Below are positions 1 through 7,575 of a stretch of 8,970 nt of DNA, piece after piece (the first letter of the stretch is position 1; every line of letters starts with the position of its first letter). The stretch covers positions 1-8,970 of the forward strand of contig JAQVRW010000105.1 in assembly GCA_028700875.1 (NCBI GenBank), given 5' to 3'. A program made the position numbers and the translations under genes. A model generated the notes under the pieces. The model was given only the letters and a program-made list of their open reading frames with translations, was not told where the DNA came from and searched no databases. Source of the stretch: Candidatus Zixiibacteriota bacterium (lineage in GTDB: Bacteria; Zixibacteria; MSB-5A5; GN15; JAAZOE01).

Positions 1-1
1 C

Positions 2-2143
2 TCGGCCGCGCTGGACACGCTGCTGTATGACGAGGATCCGTCCAGCCGGACGTTGATTGCCTACAGCTACGACAATGACGGCGACCCCGCCGGCACGGTG
101 TGGAATTCAGCCTCGGTGCCCGATGTGATTTCCGTGCGGTTGGTCGACGCCGACTTTCCGGTCGGGCGCCACAATTTCAACTGGTGGTTCACCAGTTATG
201 GACAAGCCGACTTCGGTCCGCGGCGGTTGGGCACGCCGGATGATCCGCTCCGCCTGTTCGACGCAGATAACCTGGGATACCCGGTGACCTCGGGCGACCG
301 GTATTACCTTCTGTCGCACCCCGAAATCGACTACGACCAGATCGAAACGGCGGTTCATGATTCCTCGGACGGCTGGGTGCCGGCGCTTCCGGAGCAGGCG
401 GTTGATTTCGCCAATGGGTACGATACCCGGTTCTTGTACTCATTCGGTCCTTTCGACCTGCCGCCGGGGGATTCGGTGACGTTCACGCTGGCCATTGCGG
501 CCGCCGAACGAATCCATCGCCAACCGGCCGATTTCACGACCTATTTCGACCCGGCAAATCCGCAGGCGTTCCGCGACCGGCTGGATATTGGCCCGCTGAT
601 GACACAGCACCGGCGGGCCGACTCGGTCTATCGTTCCGGATTGATCCTGCCGATTCTCGGTCCGCCCCAGGGGCTGATCGTTTCCGATTACGAAAGCGCC
701 TATGTCCGGCTCTCCTGGTGGCCCAGCCAACGCCCCGATCTGGCCGGGTATTGTTTGTATGTCCAGGGCGCCGGCGGACAATGGCTGCGGACGTCACCTT
801 ATCTCATCACCGATACCACCGGCGTCTTTTATGTCCCCGACCAGACCCAGACTTACAATCTGGCGGTGGGAGCGGTCGACACCCGCGGTCGGGCATCGAA
901 AGTGTCCGTCCCGGTGTCGGTTCTTCCCGGCCGACCGCACCCGGTGGAGAATCTGGAGTTCCGGATGGACGGCATGATTCCGGAGCTGACCTGGACTCCG
1001 CACAATGACACGATCCTGCAGGCATATGTGATCTATCGTTCGATCTGGAAAGGGCCGTTTCAGGTGTATGATTCGACGGTCAACTGGTCTTATCGCGACC
1101 TGCAAGTCGAATCCGGAATTCAGTATAGTTATAAAGTTTCGGCCAAGAACCGTCTCGGTCTGGAATCGGTCCCGACCGGGCCGGTGGCGGCAATTCCGCT
1201 GGCGCGGAACAAGGGAACATTGTTCTGCAATCTCAACCGGCCCGGACAACCCAACAGCGGGCCGTATCAAAATCAATATTCGCTCGCTCTGTATCAATCG
1301 GCCGCCGCGGTCGCCCCCATCGACTGGTATATCGCCGGTCAGGGACCCATGGGCCTGAAACAAATGGCCGACTATTCGTTGATCGTTTTCGATTGGGAAA
1401 AACGGGAGGACGGTCTGCCGTTGGGGATGCCCGATTCCATCGGATATTATCTGGCCAACGGCGGCAATGCAATCTTCATTCTCCTCGCCACGCAAAGCAT
1501 TTCCAGCACCAGGAGAATCTATCGCTATGATTCCGACAGTTTCTTCCATGATATCCTCAAGCTCGACAGCGCCATAGCCAACGGCTACAACATGGTGAAC
1601 GGTTCGTTCATCGGCGACCTGGCCGGATGCCAGCCGCTGGTGGCGGAGTATCCCTCGCTGGCCGCCGACACCGTCAAGTTCCGCCCCTCCATGATTCCCA
1701 TCATCGGTTTCATCCCCATGGCCGGATGTTTGTTTCCCACCGATGAAGTCGAACCGCTCTATACCTATATCTCCTCTAATCCAGACTCCATCAACCACGG
1801 GCAGATCAACGGCATCCGGTACAAGGGCGAAGCTTACCAGTTCGTGCTGTTCACCTTTCCCTTATCGCTCATGAAGACGCCGGCGGCTTACCTGGCCTTG
1901 AAACGAGCCTTGACCGACATGGGCATCGACATGGGTTGCGGCGATATCAGCGTGGACGACCGCATCACGGTGGGTGATGCCGTTTTTCTGATTAATTATC
2001 TTTTCCGCGGCGGCCCGGCGCCGACGGTGCTGAACCATGCCGACGTCGACGGCAGCGGCGTGGTCGACCTGGCCGACGCCGTGTATACGATCAATTTTCT
2101 CTTTCGGGCCGGACCGGGGCTCCTGTGCCCTCAGGACCAATAA
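2..2143 (+). CDS. Paralogue A: secreted FN3-dockerin protein, 5'-truncated by window edge
   Basis: The reading frame is open from base 2, and the TAA stop is at 2141-2143. The first possible start inside the window (TTG at 53) is not the real one, because the residues before it (SALDTLLYDEDPSSR) align with residues 234 onward of paralogue B. About 233 N-terminal residues, including the signal peptide, therefore lie upstream; 713 residues are visible. Order: rest of a beta-rich module (to ~658), FN3 domain 1 (~659-940), FN3 domain 2 (~941-1200, with the SIWKGPFQVYDS core), an alpha/beta domain (~1208-1936, with ADYSLIVFDWE, YYLANGG and a late YQFVLFTFPL strand), and a dockerin-like pair (1937-2140). 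No catalytic motif is visible. By family resemblance it is probably an extracellular or cell-surface structural or binding protein; its ligand is unknown. It is the first visible copy of a three-gene tandem array, and its C-terminal half is the closest relative of the same half of B. Confidence 0.9.
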   Translation, partial: SAALDTLLYDEDPSSRTLIAYSYDNDGDPAGTVWNSASVPDVISVRLVDADFPVGRHNFNWWFTSYGQADFGPRRLGTPDDPLRLFDADNLGYPVTSGDRYYLLSHPEIDYDQIETAVHDSSDGWVPALPEQAVDFANGYDTRFLYSFGPFDLPPGDSVTFTLAIAAAERIHRQPADFTTYFDPANPQAFRDRLDIGPLMTQHRRADSVYRSGLILPILGPPQGLIVSDYESAYVRLSWWPSQRPDLAGYCLYVQGAGGQWLRTSPYLITDTTGVFYVPDQTQTYNLAVGAVDTRGRASKVSVPVSVLPGRPHPVENLEFRMDGMIPELTWTPHNDTILQAYVIYRSIWKGPFQVYDSTVNWSYRDLQVESGIQYSYKVSAKNRLGLESVPTGPVAAIPLARNKGTLFCNLNRPGQPNSGPYQNQYSLALYQSAAAVAPIDWYIAGQGPMGLKQMADYSLIVFDWEKREDGLPLGMPDSIGYYLANGGNAIFILLATQSISSTRRIYRYDSDSFFHDILKLDSAIANGYNMVNGSFIGDLAGCQPLVAEYPSLAADTVKFRPSMIPIIGFIPMAGCLFPTDEVEPLYTYISSNPDSINHGQINGIRYKGEAYQFVLFTFPLSLMKTPAAYLALKRALTDMGIDMGCGDISVDDRITVGDAVFLINYLFRGGPAPTVLNHADVDGSGVVDLADAVYTINFLFRAGPGLLCPQDQ
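1937..2140 (+). other. Dockerin-like EF-hand pair of paralogue A
   Basis: This is the C-terminal module, with two 12-residue calcium-loop-plus-helix repeats. The first loop reads D-I-S-V-D-D-R-I-T-V-G-D and is followed by AVFLINYLFRGGPAP. The second reads D-V-D-G-S-G-V-V-D-L-A-D and is followed by AVYTINFLFRAGPG. Loop 2 fits the dockerin/EF-hand pattern (acidic or Ser at 1, 3 and 5, Gly at 6, Asp at 12). Loop 1 is less canonical, with Asp at position 6 instead of Gly. A Cys directly precedes loop 1 (CGDIS) and another lies near the C-terminus (LLCP). Type I dockerins bind cohesins in cellulosomes, but this variant is common in bacteria without cellulosomes, so its partner is unknown. Confidence 0.8.
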
Positions 2144-2214
2144 AGGGACGCGGGGGATCAATAAGATGCCGTTCGTTGGACAGAAACCATTGTGTAACAA
2201 TCATGGAAAGAACC

Positions 2215-2242
2215 TTGCATTTATGAAAAAATAGCGTACATT
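2215..2242 (+). promoter_or_regulatory. Candidate sigma70-type promoter of paralogue B
   Basis: TTGCAT (2215-2220) and TACATT (2237-2242) are separated by 16 bp. The spacer is A-rich and contrasts with the GC-rich surroundings. The main support is comparison: a 30-bp segment here (2213-2242) matches the segment before paralogue C (5246-5275) at 20 of 30 ungapped positions by hand count. Both sit about 95 bp before the start codon. Neither hexamer is a perfect consensus. Confidence 0.5.
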
Positions 2243-2248
2243 ATTCTT

Positions 2249-2269
2249 GGGTGTTCGCCTTGGGCACCC
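2249..2269 (+). other. Small hairpin in the leader of paralogue B
   Basis: GGGTG (2249-2253) can pair with CACCC (2265-2269) across an 11-base loop, just downstream of the candidate -10 box. No U-tract follows, so it is not a typical intrinsic terminator. It may be a 5' leader structure or chance in GC-rich DNA. Confidence 0.2.
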
Positions 2270-2323
2270 GCATCACACGGCGCCGTCGGGTTCATCGCAC
2301 ACAATCGGCAGGTAATCGGCGCG

Positions 2324-2328
2324 GGAGG
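2324..2328 (+). promoter_or_regulatory. Shine-Dalgarno site of paralogue B
   Basis: GGAGG lies 11 bases before the ATG at 2340. It supports that start, which also begins a well-formed signal peptide. Confidence 0.75.
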
Positions 2329-2339
2329 GTTCAGGCATA

Positions 2340-5177
2340 ATGGGATATTTGCCGAAAAATCGGTTGTTGATCGCTGCTGTCCTGGCGGGATGGTGCGCGA
2401 TCGGTTCGACCGGGTCGATCTTCGCAGCACCGAGGGAATCGATTGATAAGACCGCGGTCGAGCATAAACTCATAACCAACAATCGCCAGTTGCGCAGCAT
2501 CGGCGTCCACGACGCCGGCGATCTGTACATGCCGTTCTCCGGGCCGCATTTCGGATCTCCATATCATTATCCATGTGATGGGTATGACCCGGAAACGGGC
2601 GAATCCGCCGATGGCATCTTCTTCCCCACAGGAAGCAACAAGATCTATTCCTTCTGCGGGGCATTATTGGTTGGCGGGGTAGTAGGCGATGATACGCTGG
2701 TGTCCCAGGCCTATCATGAATACTATGGCTTCTGTGAATTCGCCCCAACCGACTCCCTGCAAGGGGGCGTCCTTCGGACGTGCGATTTCGCTGATGATGA
2801 ATTCCTATCGATGACGGTGGACCGGCAGGCCGAGTACGTAAGCGGGGTCCTGGGGATTGGTTTGACCGCTCACAGTTATACGTGGGCCGATTCGCTCTAC
2901 GACAACTTCGCCATCATTCGATACACGATTCGCAACCGCAACCCATTGCCGATCGCCGATGGTTGGATAGGTTTTCTCGTGGATAACGACGTTTATCTCC
3001 TTAACCCGGGTACCTCCGGCGCCTGTGACGATTTTTCCGGCATGTTGGATACCCTATTGTACGACGACGATCTGGCCAGCCGGGTGCTGATACCGTACAC
3101 CATCGACAACGACGGCGATCCGGTACGGGGCGCATGGGATTCGACCTCGGTCCGGGGAGCCTCCTCAATTCGTTTGTTGGATGCCGATTTCGACATCAGC
3201 CGCGAAAACTTCAATTGGACCACAACCTGGTGTCCCAACTATATCTACTTCGGCCCGCGGCGGTTGGGTACTATTGAAGACCCATTACGGTTATTTTACG
3301 GTACTGACACTTTCGGCGTTCCGTCCACGGATGAGATGCAGTATTACCTGCTTTCCCATCCCGAGATCGATTATGACGGATGGGAGGTAGCCATTCATGA
3401 TTCAACCGACGGCTGGCTGCCACCGCCTGAACCGAGCGCGGATTATATATATGGCACGGATACCCGTCTTCTCTATTCGTTCGGGTCATTTAACCTCGCG
3501 CCGGGAGATTCGCTCTCGTTCACGCTGGCGGTTGTACTGGCGGATGATATTCATCGGGAGCCGACTGACTATGCCGCCTATTTCGATCCGCAGAATCCAT
3601 CGGTCTGGCGCGACCGTTTGGATTTCGGGCCCCTGATGGTGCAGCATCGACGAGTTGACTCCGTGTACAAATCCGGATTTACCCTGCCTATACCTGGTCC
3701 GCCTCAGGGGTTGATTATCACGGATTACGAAGACTCATATATCAAGCTGTCCTGGTGGCCCAGCCGACGACCCGATCTGGCCGGGTATTATCTGTACACG
3801 AGAAGCCCCGTCGGTCAATGGGTGCCGGCCCTGCCCGATTTGATTACCGACACGATGGTCGTTTTCAGCGTCCCCGATCCGGCCAGGACCTATGAGTTGG
3901 CCGTCGGCGCCGTCGATATTCTAGGCCGGCAATCGAAACAGTCCATGCCGGTATCGATCCTTCCCGGTCGTCCCTACCCCGTCAAAAGCCTGACTGTTGC
4001 CATGGATGGCATCGTGCCGGAATTATCCTGGAGCTCCCATGATGATACGACCCTGCAAGCCTATTTCATCTATCGTTCGATCTGGAAAGGGCCGTTTCAA
4101 CTGTATGATTCGACGGCTAACTTGTTTTATCGCGACCTGCAGACGGAATCCGGAACGCAGTATAATTATAAAGTCTCGGCCAAAAATCGTCTCGGTTTGG
4201 AATCGGCCCTCACGGGGCCGGTGACGGTTATCCCATTAGCCCGGGATAAAGGCCTCCTATTTTGCAGCCTCAACAAGCCCGGACAACCCAACAGCGGGCC
4301 ATATCAAAACCAATATTTGCTCGCCTTGTATCAATCGGCCGCCGCCATTACTCCCATCGACTTGTATGTTGCCGGTCAGGGGCATATGGGCCTGAAGCAG
4401 ATGGCTGACTATTCGTTGATCATCGTCGACTGGGAAAAACGGGAGGATGGCCCGCCGTTGGGATTCCTCGACTCCCTCCGGTATTACCTGGAAAACGGCG
4501 GCGACGCCGTCTTCATTCTCCTCGCCACCGAAACCATCAATGGCGCCAACAAGATATATCGTTATGACTCAGGCAGTTTCTCCCATGATATCCTCAAGCT
4601 CGACAGCGCCGTGACCAATGGTTTCCATATCCAGAATGGTTGTTTCGTCGGCGACCTGGCCGGGTGCCAGCCGCTGGTCCCGGAGTATCCCTTGCTGGTC
4701 GCCGACACCGTCAAGTTCCGCCCCTCCTTGATCCCCATCACCGGCCTTATCCCCATGGCCGGATACCTCTTTCCCACCGATGAGGTCGAACCGCTCTATA
4801 CTTATATCTCCTCCCGTCCGGACTCTATCGACCACGGGCAGATCAACGGCATCCGATATAAGGGCGAGGCCTACCAGTTCGTGTTGTTCACCTTTCCATT
4901 GTCGCTCATGAAGACGCCTGCGGCTTATGTGACCCTGAAAAGGGCCTTGACCGACATGGGCGTCGACATGGGCTGCGGCGATATCAGCATGGACGACCGC
5001 ATCACGGTGGGCGATGCCGTTTTTCTGATTAATTATCTTTTCCGCGGCGGCCCGGCGCCGACGGTGCTGAACCATGCCGATGTCGACGGCAGCGGCACGG
5101 TCGATCTGGCCGACGCCATGTATATGATCAATTTCCTCTTTCGGGCCGGACCGGGGTTCTTTTGCCCCGATGATTAG
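2340..5177 (+). CDS. Paralogue B: secreted FN3-dockerin protein, complete
   Basis: 945 aa, intact. The ATG start is supported by GGAGG 11 bases upstream and by a type I signal peptide: basic Lys6/Arg8, a hydrophobic core at 9-28, and probable cleavage after Ala29 or Ala30. Cys19 follows Trp18, so it is not a lipobox. Residues ~55-450 form a beta-rich module with HDAGDLYMP, GALLVGGVVGDDTLVS, DDEFLSMTVD, SYTWADSLYDNFAIIRYTIRN and IDNDGDP. This kind of region recurs in FCB-group secreted proteins and has no assigned function that I know. Two FN3 domains follow (~452-544, ~545-637), then an alpha/beta domain (~640-878) and a dockerin-like pair (879-945). No catalytic residues are evident. It is probably exported and displayed or assembled through the dockerin. 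Its N-terminal half is closer to paralogue C and its C-terminal half to paralogue A. The gene appears to have its own promoter. Confidence 0.93.
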   Translation: MGYLPKNRLLIAAVLAGWCAIGSTGSIFAAPRESIDKTAVEHKLITNNRQLRSIGVHDAGDLYMPFSGPHFGSPYHYPCDGYDPETGESADGIFFPTGSNKIYSFCGALLVGGVVGDDTLVSQAYHEYYGFCEFAPTDSLQGGVLRTCDFADDEFLSMTVDRQAEYVSGVLGIGLTAHSYTWADSLYDNFAIIRYTIRNRNPLPIADGWIGFLVDNDVYLLNPGTSGACDDFSGMLDTLLYDDDLASRVLIPYTIDNDGDPVRGAWDSTSVRGASSIRLLDADFDISRENFNWTTTWCPNYIYFGPRRLGTIEDPLRLFYGTDTFGVPSTDEMQYYLLSHPEIDYDGWEVAIHDSTDGWLPPPEPSADYIYGTDTRLLYSFGSFNLAPGDSLSFTLAVVLADDIHREPTDYAAYFDPQNPSVWRDRLDFGPLMVQHRRVDSVYKSGFTLPIPGPPQGLIITDYEDSYIKLSWWPSRRPDLAGYYLYTRSPVGQWVPALPDLITDTMVVFSVPDPARTYELAVGAVDILGRQSKQSMPVSILPGRPYPVKSLTVAMDGIVPELSWSSHDDTTLQAYFIYRSIWKGPFQLYDSTANLFYRDLQTESGTQYNYKVSAKNRLGLESALTGPVTVIPLARDKGLLFCSLNKPGQPNSGPYQNQYLLALYQSAAAITPIDLYVAGQGHMGLKQMADYSLIIVDWEKREDGPPLGFLDSLRYYLENGGDAVFILLATETINGANKIYRYDSGSFSHDILKLDSAVTNGFHIQNGCFVGDLAGCQPLVPEYPLLVADTVKFRPSLIPITGLIPMAGYLFPTDEVEPLYTYISSRPDSIDHGQINGIRYKGEAYQFVLFTFPLSLMKTPAAYVTLKRALTDMGVDMGCGDISMDDRITVGDAVFLINYLFRGGPAPTVLNHADVDGSGTVDLADAMYMINFLFRAGPGFFCPDD
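4251..4973 (+). other. GATase1/ThuA-like alpha/beta domain of paralogue B (tentative)
   Basis: This covers residues ~638-878, between the second FN3 domain and the dockerin. It opens with a short strand (LLFCSL). A strand-helix-strand pattern follows: MADYSLIIVDWE, then SLRYYLENGGDAVFILLA, like the 'asp-leu-ile-ile ... tyr-val-glu-x-gly-gly' pattern of glutamine-amidotransferase-like and ThuA-like folds. It closes with GIRYKGEAYQFVLFTFPLSLM, which resembles the late strand (vvflgFpLe) of those domains. The nucleophile-elbow Cys of true amidotransferases is not visible after FILLA, so a non-catalytic role is more likely. The fold call is by eye; the conserved segment is certain, the fold is not. 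Confidence 0.4.
4974..5174 (+). other. Dockerin-like EF-hand pair of paralogue B
   Basis: The loops are residues 881-892 (D-I-S-M-D-D-R-I-T-V-G-D) and 914-925 (D-V-D-G-S-G-T-V-D-L-A-D). Each is followed by a helix (AVFLINYLFRGGPAP, AMYMINFLFRAGPG). Cys879 precedes the first loop and a second Cys lies near the C-terminus (FFCPDD). DNA 4990-5080 matches 1953-2043 of paralogue A with one mismatch. Confidence 0.8.
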
Positions 5178-5246
5178 CTGAGACACCAGCCATTGACGGC
5201 GGTTCCGTGTTCGGCCGAAGACCGGGGATCGACCAAGCCGAAAAAG

Positions 5247-5275
5247 CTGGCATAAAGAAGAAAATCGTGTATATT
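5247..5275 (+). promoter_or_regulatory. Candidate sigma70-type promoter of paralogue C
   Basis: CTGGCA (5247-5252) and TATATT (5270-5275) are separated by 17 bp, in an A-rich patch of an otherwise GC-rich spacer. The -10 is 5/6 to TATAAT; the -35 is weak. It matches the element before paralogue B in position (about 93 bp before the start) and in sequence, which is the main reason for the call. Confidence 0.5.
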
Positions 5276-5299
5276 GGCCGTAAGCACTCGCTTCCGGCT

Positions 5300-5317
5300 T
5301 CGCATCTGGTAGTGCGA
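5300..5317 (+). other. Small hairpin in the leader of paralogue C
   Basis: TCGCA (5300-5304) pairs with TGCGA (5313-5317) across an 8-base loop. It sits about 25 bases after the candidate -10, at roughly the place of the leader hairpin before paralogue B, but the sequence differs. It is weak and may be chance. Confidence 0.18.
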
Positions 5318-5353
5318 CCCATTTAGAATTGTAGATTTGCGTTCGACCTGCAC

Positions 5354-5360
5354 GAGGGGG
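5354..5360 (+). promoter_or_regulatory. Shine-Dalgarno site of paralogue C
   Basis: GAGGGGG ends 7 bases before the GTG at 5368. The spacing favours this GTG over the next GTG (5374) or the ATG at 5395. Confidence 0.65.
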
Positions 5361-5367
5361 TTTTGAC

Positions 5368-7575
5368 GTGCCGGTGAATTCAGCACGCAGCCGGATGTTG
5401 GCCGTCCTTATTCTGGCCGGATTATGCGCGTTTGGTTCGGTCGGACAAGGGCTGTCGGCGCCATCTGGTTACATCGGTCTGGCCGATAACCGTCAACCCC
5501 GACAGGCGGGGGTGCACGACGCCGGCGACCTGTATCTGCCCGTTTTCGGCCCTCAGATTTCCATCAGCCACTGTCTCATCAATAGCTATTGCAACCCCGA
5601 AACGGGCGAAGACCTTCGAAGTCTCATTTATCCCAACGGAAGCGGCAAACATTATATGGCTGTCGGCGCCATCTGGGTCGGCGGCGTCATCGACGGCGAC
5701 ACCATCGTTTCTCAGGCTTTCGATGATTGGTCCGGCGTCAATGAATTCTGCCCCGAAGACCGTCGTTGCGGCGGCATGTACCGGACCGGAAACTTCGCCG
5801 ACGATGAGTTTGTGGCGACGGTCGTGGACACCACCCCCCCGGCGCCTTCCCGCACCCTGGGGCTTCGCCTTACCTCGGTCAGCTACACTTGGGCGGACAC
5901 GTTGTATGATGATTTCGCCGTCATCACCTACACCATTCACAATATCAAGGATCGCCCCATCTCCGACGGCTGGGTCGGCGTTTTTCTCCATAATGATATC
6001 TACCAGGATTCCCCGCTGGAGAATTATTTTGATGACGAGTACTCGGGGGTGCTGGATACGCTTTTGTACGACGACGATCCGGCCGGCCGGGTGTTGATCC
6101 CGTATGGCATCGACAACGACGGCGATCCGCTTAACGCAACCTACTGGGGCCCCTGCTCGGTTCGCGGCGCGGTCTCTATCCGGCTGCTGGACGCCGATTT
6201 CGACATTCAGCATCAAAACTTCAATTGGTGGTCCCGCGGCTCTGATGATGCTTCCGATTTCGGCCCCAGACGGTTGGGAACGCCGGATGACCCGTTGCGG
6301 CTTTTCGGGGAGGGCTGGCTGGGCACACCCACGACCGACGAAGAACAGTATTATGTCATGGCGCATCCGGAGGTCGATTATGATCAGACGGATGTCCTCA
6401 TTCACGATTTCGCCGACGGCTGGGTTCAGGCGCCCGGGACCTCGGGGCTCGATTGTGCCGACGGGTCCGTCGCCCATTTCATGCTTTCCTTCGGCCCGTT
6501 CGACCTCGCCCCCGGCGATTCGGTCTCGTTCACGATTGCGGTCGTGCTGGCCGACAATATCCACGGTGAACCGTCTGATTTCGCCGTGCAGTTTGATCCG
6601 TATTACCCGGAGGCATTCCGCCAAAGGCTGGACTTCGGCCCTCTGCTGGCGCAACATCGCCGGGCCGACTCGGTGTACAAGTCCGGCTTGACCCTGCCAA
6701 GCCCCGGCCCGCCCCAGGGACTTATCGTATCCGATTACCAGGACGCCCTGGTCAGACTTTCCTGGTGGCCCAGCCGACGGCCCGACCTGGCCGGATACTT
6801 CCTCTGCACCAAAAACCCCGCCGGGCAATGGGTGCACGCTTCGCCGAATATGATCACCGACACCGTCGGGATCCTTTATGTCCCCGATCCGAAGCGAACC
6901 TATGAATTGGCGGTCAGCGCGATCGACACCCTCGGCCGGGAATCGAAAGTCTCCATGCCGGTGTCGATTCTCACCGGCCGGCCGCACCCGGTGGAAAACC
7001 TGGAACTCCTGCTCGACGGCGTCATTCCGGAATTATCCTGGGTTCCGCACGACGACACGACTCTGCAGGGGTTCATCATCCATCGTTCGATCTGGGACGG
7101 CCCGTTCCAGGTGTATGATTCGACGACCAACTGGCAGTACTGCGACCTGCGCGCGGAGTCCGGGGTTCGATACACGTATAGAGTCGTGGTCAAAAATCGG
7201 CTCGGTTTGGAATCATTTGCGGCCGGGCCGGTGAGCGTGTTGCCGATGGCCATGAACAAAGGAGTTCTCTTCTGCAATCTCAATCGGGTTTCCGACCACA
7301 ACACCGGGCCGTTTCGGACCGAATATCTCGATCGATTGTACCAATCGGTGGCCGGCGTATACCCCATGACCCGATTCAACCGGGCGAACAAGGACCTGTC
7401 ATTCAAACAAATGGCCGACTACAGCCTGATAATAATCGACTGGGAAAGGTTCGAGGACGGCCTGACCCCGGTGCTGGTCGATTCGCTCAAGTATTATCTG
7501 AAGGGGGGCCCGGATCGTGCTTATCGCGTTGTCGGCGTGCCAAACCTCCATCACGATCAAGCCGACCGTGAATAA
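5368..7575 (+). CDS. Paralogue C, N-terminal part: secreted FN3 protein ended early by frameshift
   Basis: 735 aa from GTG. A type I signal peptide is present: Arg7/Arg9, hydrophobic core 10-27, probable cleavage after Ala31 (LSA). The beta-rich module (~45-446) contains HDAGDLYLP, GAIWVGGVIDGDTIVS, DDEFVATVVD, SYTWADTLYDDFAVITYTIHN and IDNDGDP. FN3 domains follow at ~447-537 and ~538-628, then the start of the alpha/beta domain (MADYSLIIIDWE, SLKYYLKGG). Homology to A and B ends at Gly713/Gly714. The last ~21 residues (PDRAYRVVG...) are an out-of-frame tail up to TAA at 7573-7575. The continuation lies in the next frame, in the following entry. If expressed as read, the product would be exported without most of the alpha/beta domain and without a dockerin. 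A sequencing error at the G6 tract is a real alternative; joined, the two parts give ~940 aa, matching the 945 aa of B. Confidence 0.85.
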   Translation: MPVNSARSRMLAVLILAGLCAFGSVGQGLSAPSGYIGLADNRQPRQAGVHDAGDLYLPVFGPQISISHCLINSYCNPETGEDLRSLIYPNGSGKHYMAVGAIWVGGVIDGDTIVSQAFDDWSGVNEFCPEDRRCGGMYRTGNFADDEFVATVVDTTPPAPSRTLGLRLTSVSYTWADTLYDDFAVITYTIHNIKDRPISDGWVGVFLHNDIYQDSPLENYFDDEYSGVLDTLLYDDDPAGRVLIPYGIDNDGDPLNATYWGPCSVRGAVSIRLLDADFDIQHQNFNWWSRGSDDASDFGPRRLGTPDDPLRLFGEGWLGTPTTDEEQYYVMAHPEVDYDQTDVLIHDFADGWVQAPGTSGLDCADGSVAHFMLSFGPFDLAPGDSVSFTIAVVLADNIHGEPSDFAVQFDPYYPEAFRQRLDFGPLLAQHRRADSVYKSGLTLPSPGPPQGLIVSDYQDALVRLSWWPSRRPDLAGYFLCTKNPAGQWVHASPNMITDTVGILYVPDPKRTYELAVSAIDTLGRESKVSMPVSILTGRPHPVENLELLLDGVIPELSWVPHDDTTLQGFIIHRSIWDGPFQVYDSTTNWQYCDLRAESGVRYTYRVVVKNRLGLESFAAGPVSVLPMAMNKGVLFCNLNRVSDHNTGPFRTEYLDRLYQSVAGVYPMTRFNRANKDLSFKQMADYSLIIIDWERFEDGLTPVLVDSLKYYLKGGPDRAYRVVGVPNLHHDQADRE
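7503..7508 (+). other. G6 tract at the frameshift point of paralogue C
   Basis: Six consecutive G lie exactly where homology to A and B changes from frame 1 to frame 2. One G fewer or two G more restores the full-length frame. Two extra G gives the better local alignment (GGARIVLIAL against GGDAVFILLA). The tract runs into CCC, forming a GGGCCC palindrome that can also promote sequencing error. Confidence 0.75.

Noticed and set aside
2037..2234. A 65-codon frame across the end of paralogue A and the spacer
   Set aside because: It begins out of frame inside the conserved dockerin coding sequence, and its spacer part has no counterpart in the next spacer.
2340..2430. Possible lipoprotein signal in paralogue B (Cys19) and likewise Cys20 of C
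   Set aside because: The residue before Cys is Trp in B and Leu in C, which does not fit a lipobox. A downstream Ala-rich site suits type I cleavage.
5210..5219. Perfect palindrome TTCGGCCGAA after paralogue B as terminator or operator
   Set aside because: It has no loop, no U-tract, and no equivalent in the other spacer. Short GC palindromes are common at this composition.
5422..6987. A 521-codon open frame on the minus strand opposite paralogue C
   Set aside because: It lies wholly antisense to a clearly homologous gene and has no recognisable domain. Similar antisense frames occur opposite A (794-1798) and B (4569-5186), as expected from GC-rich codon bias over homologous DNA.
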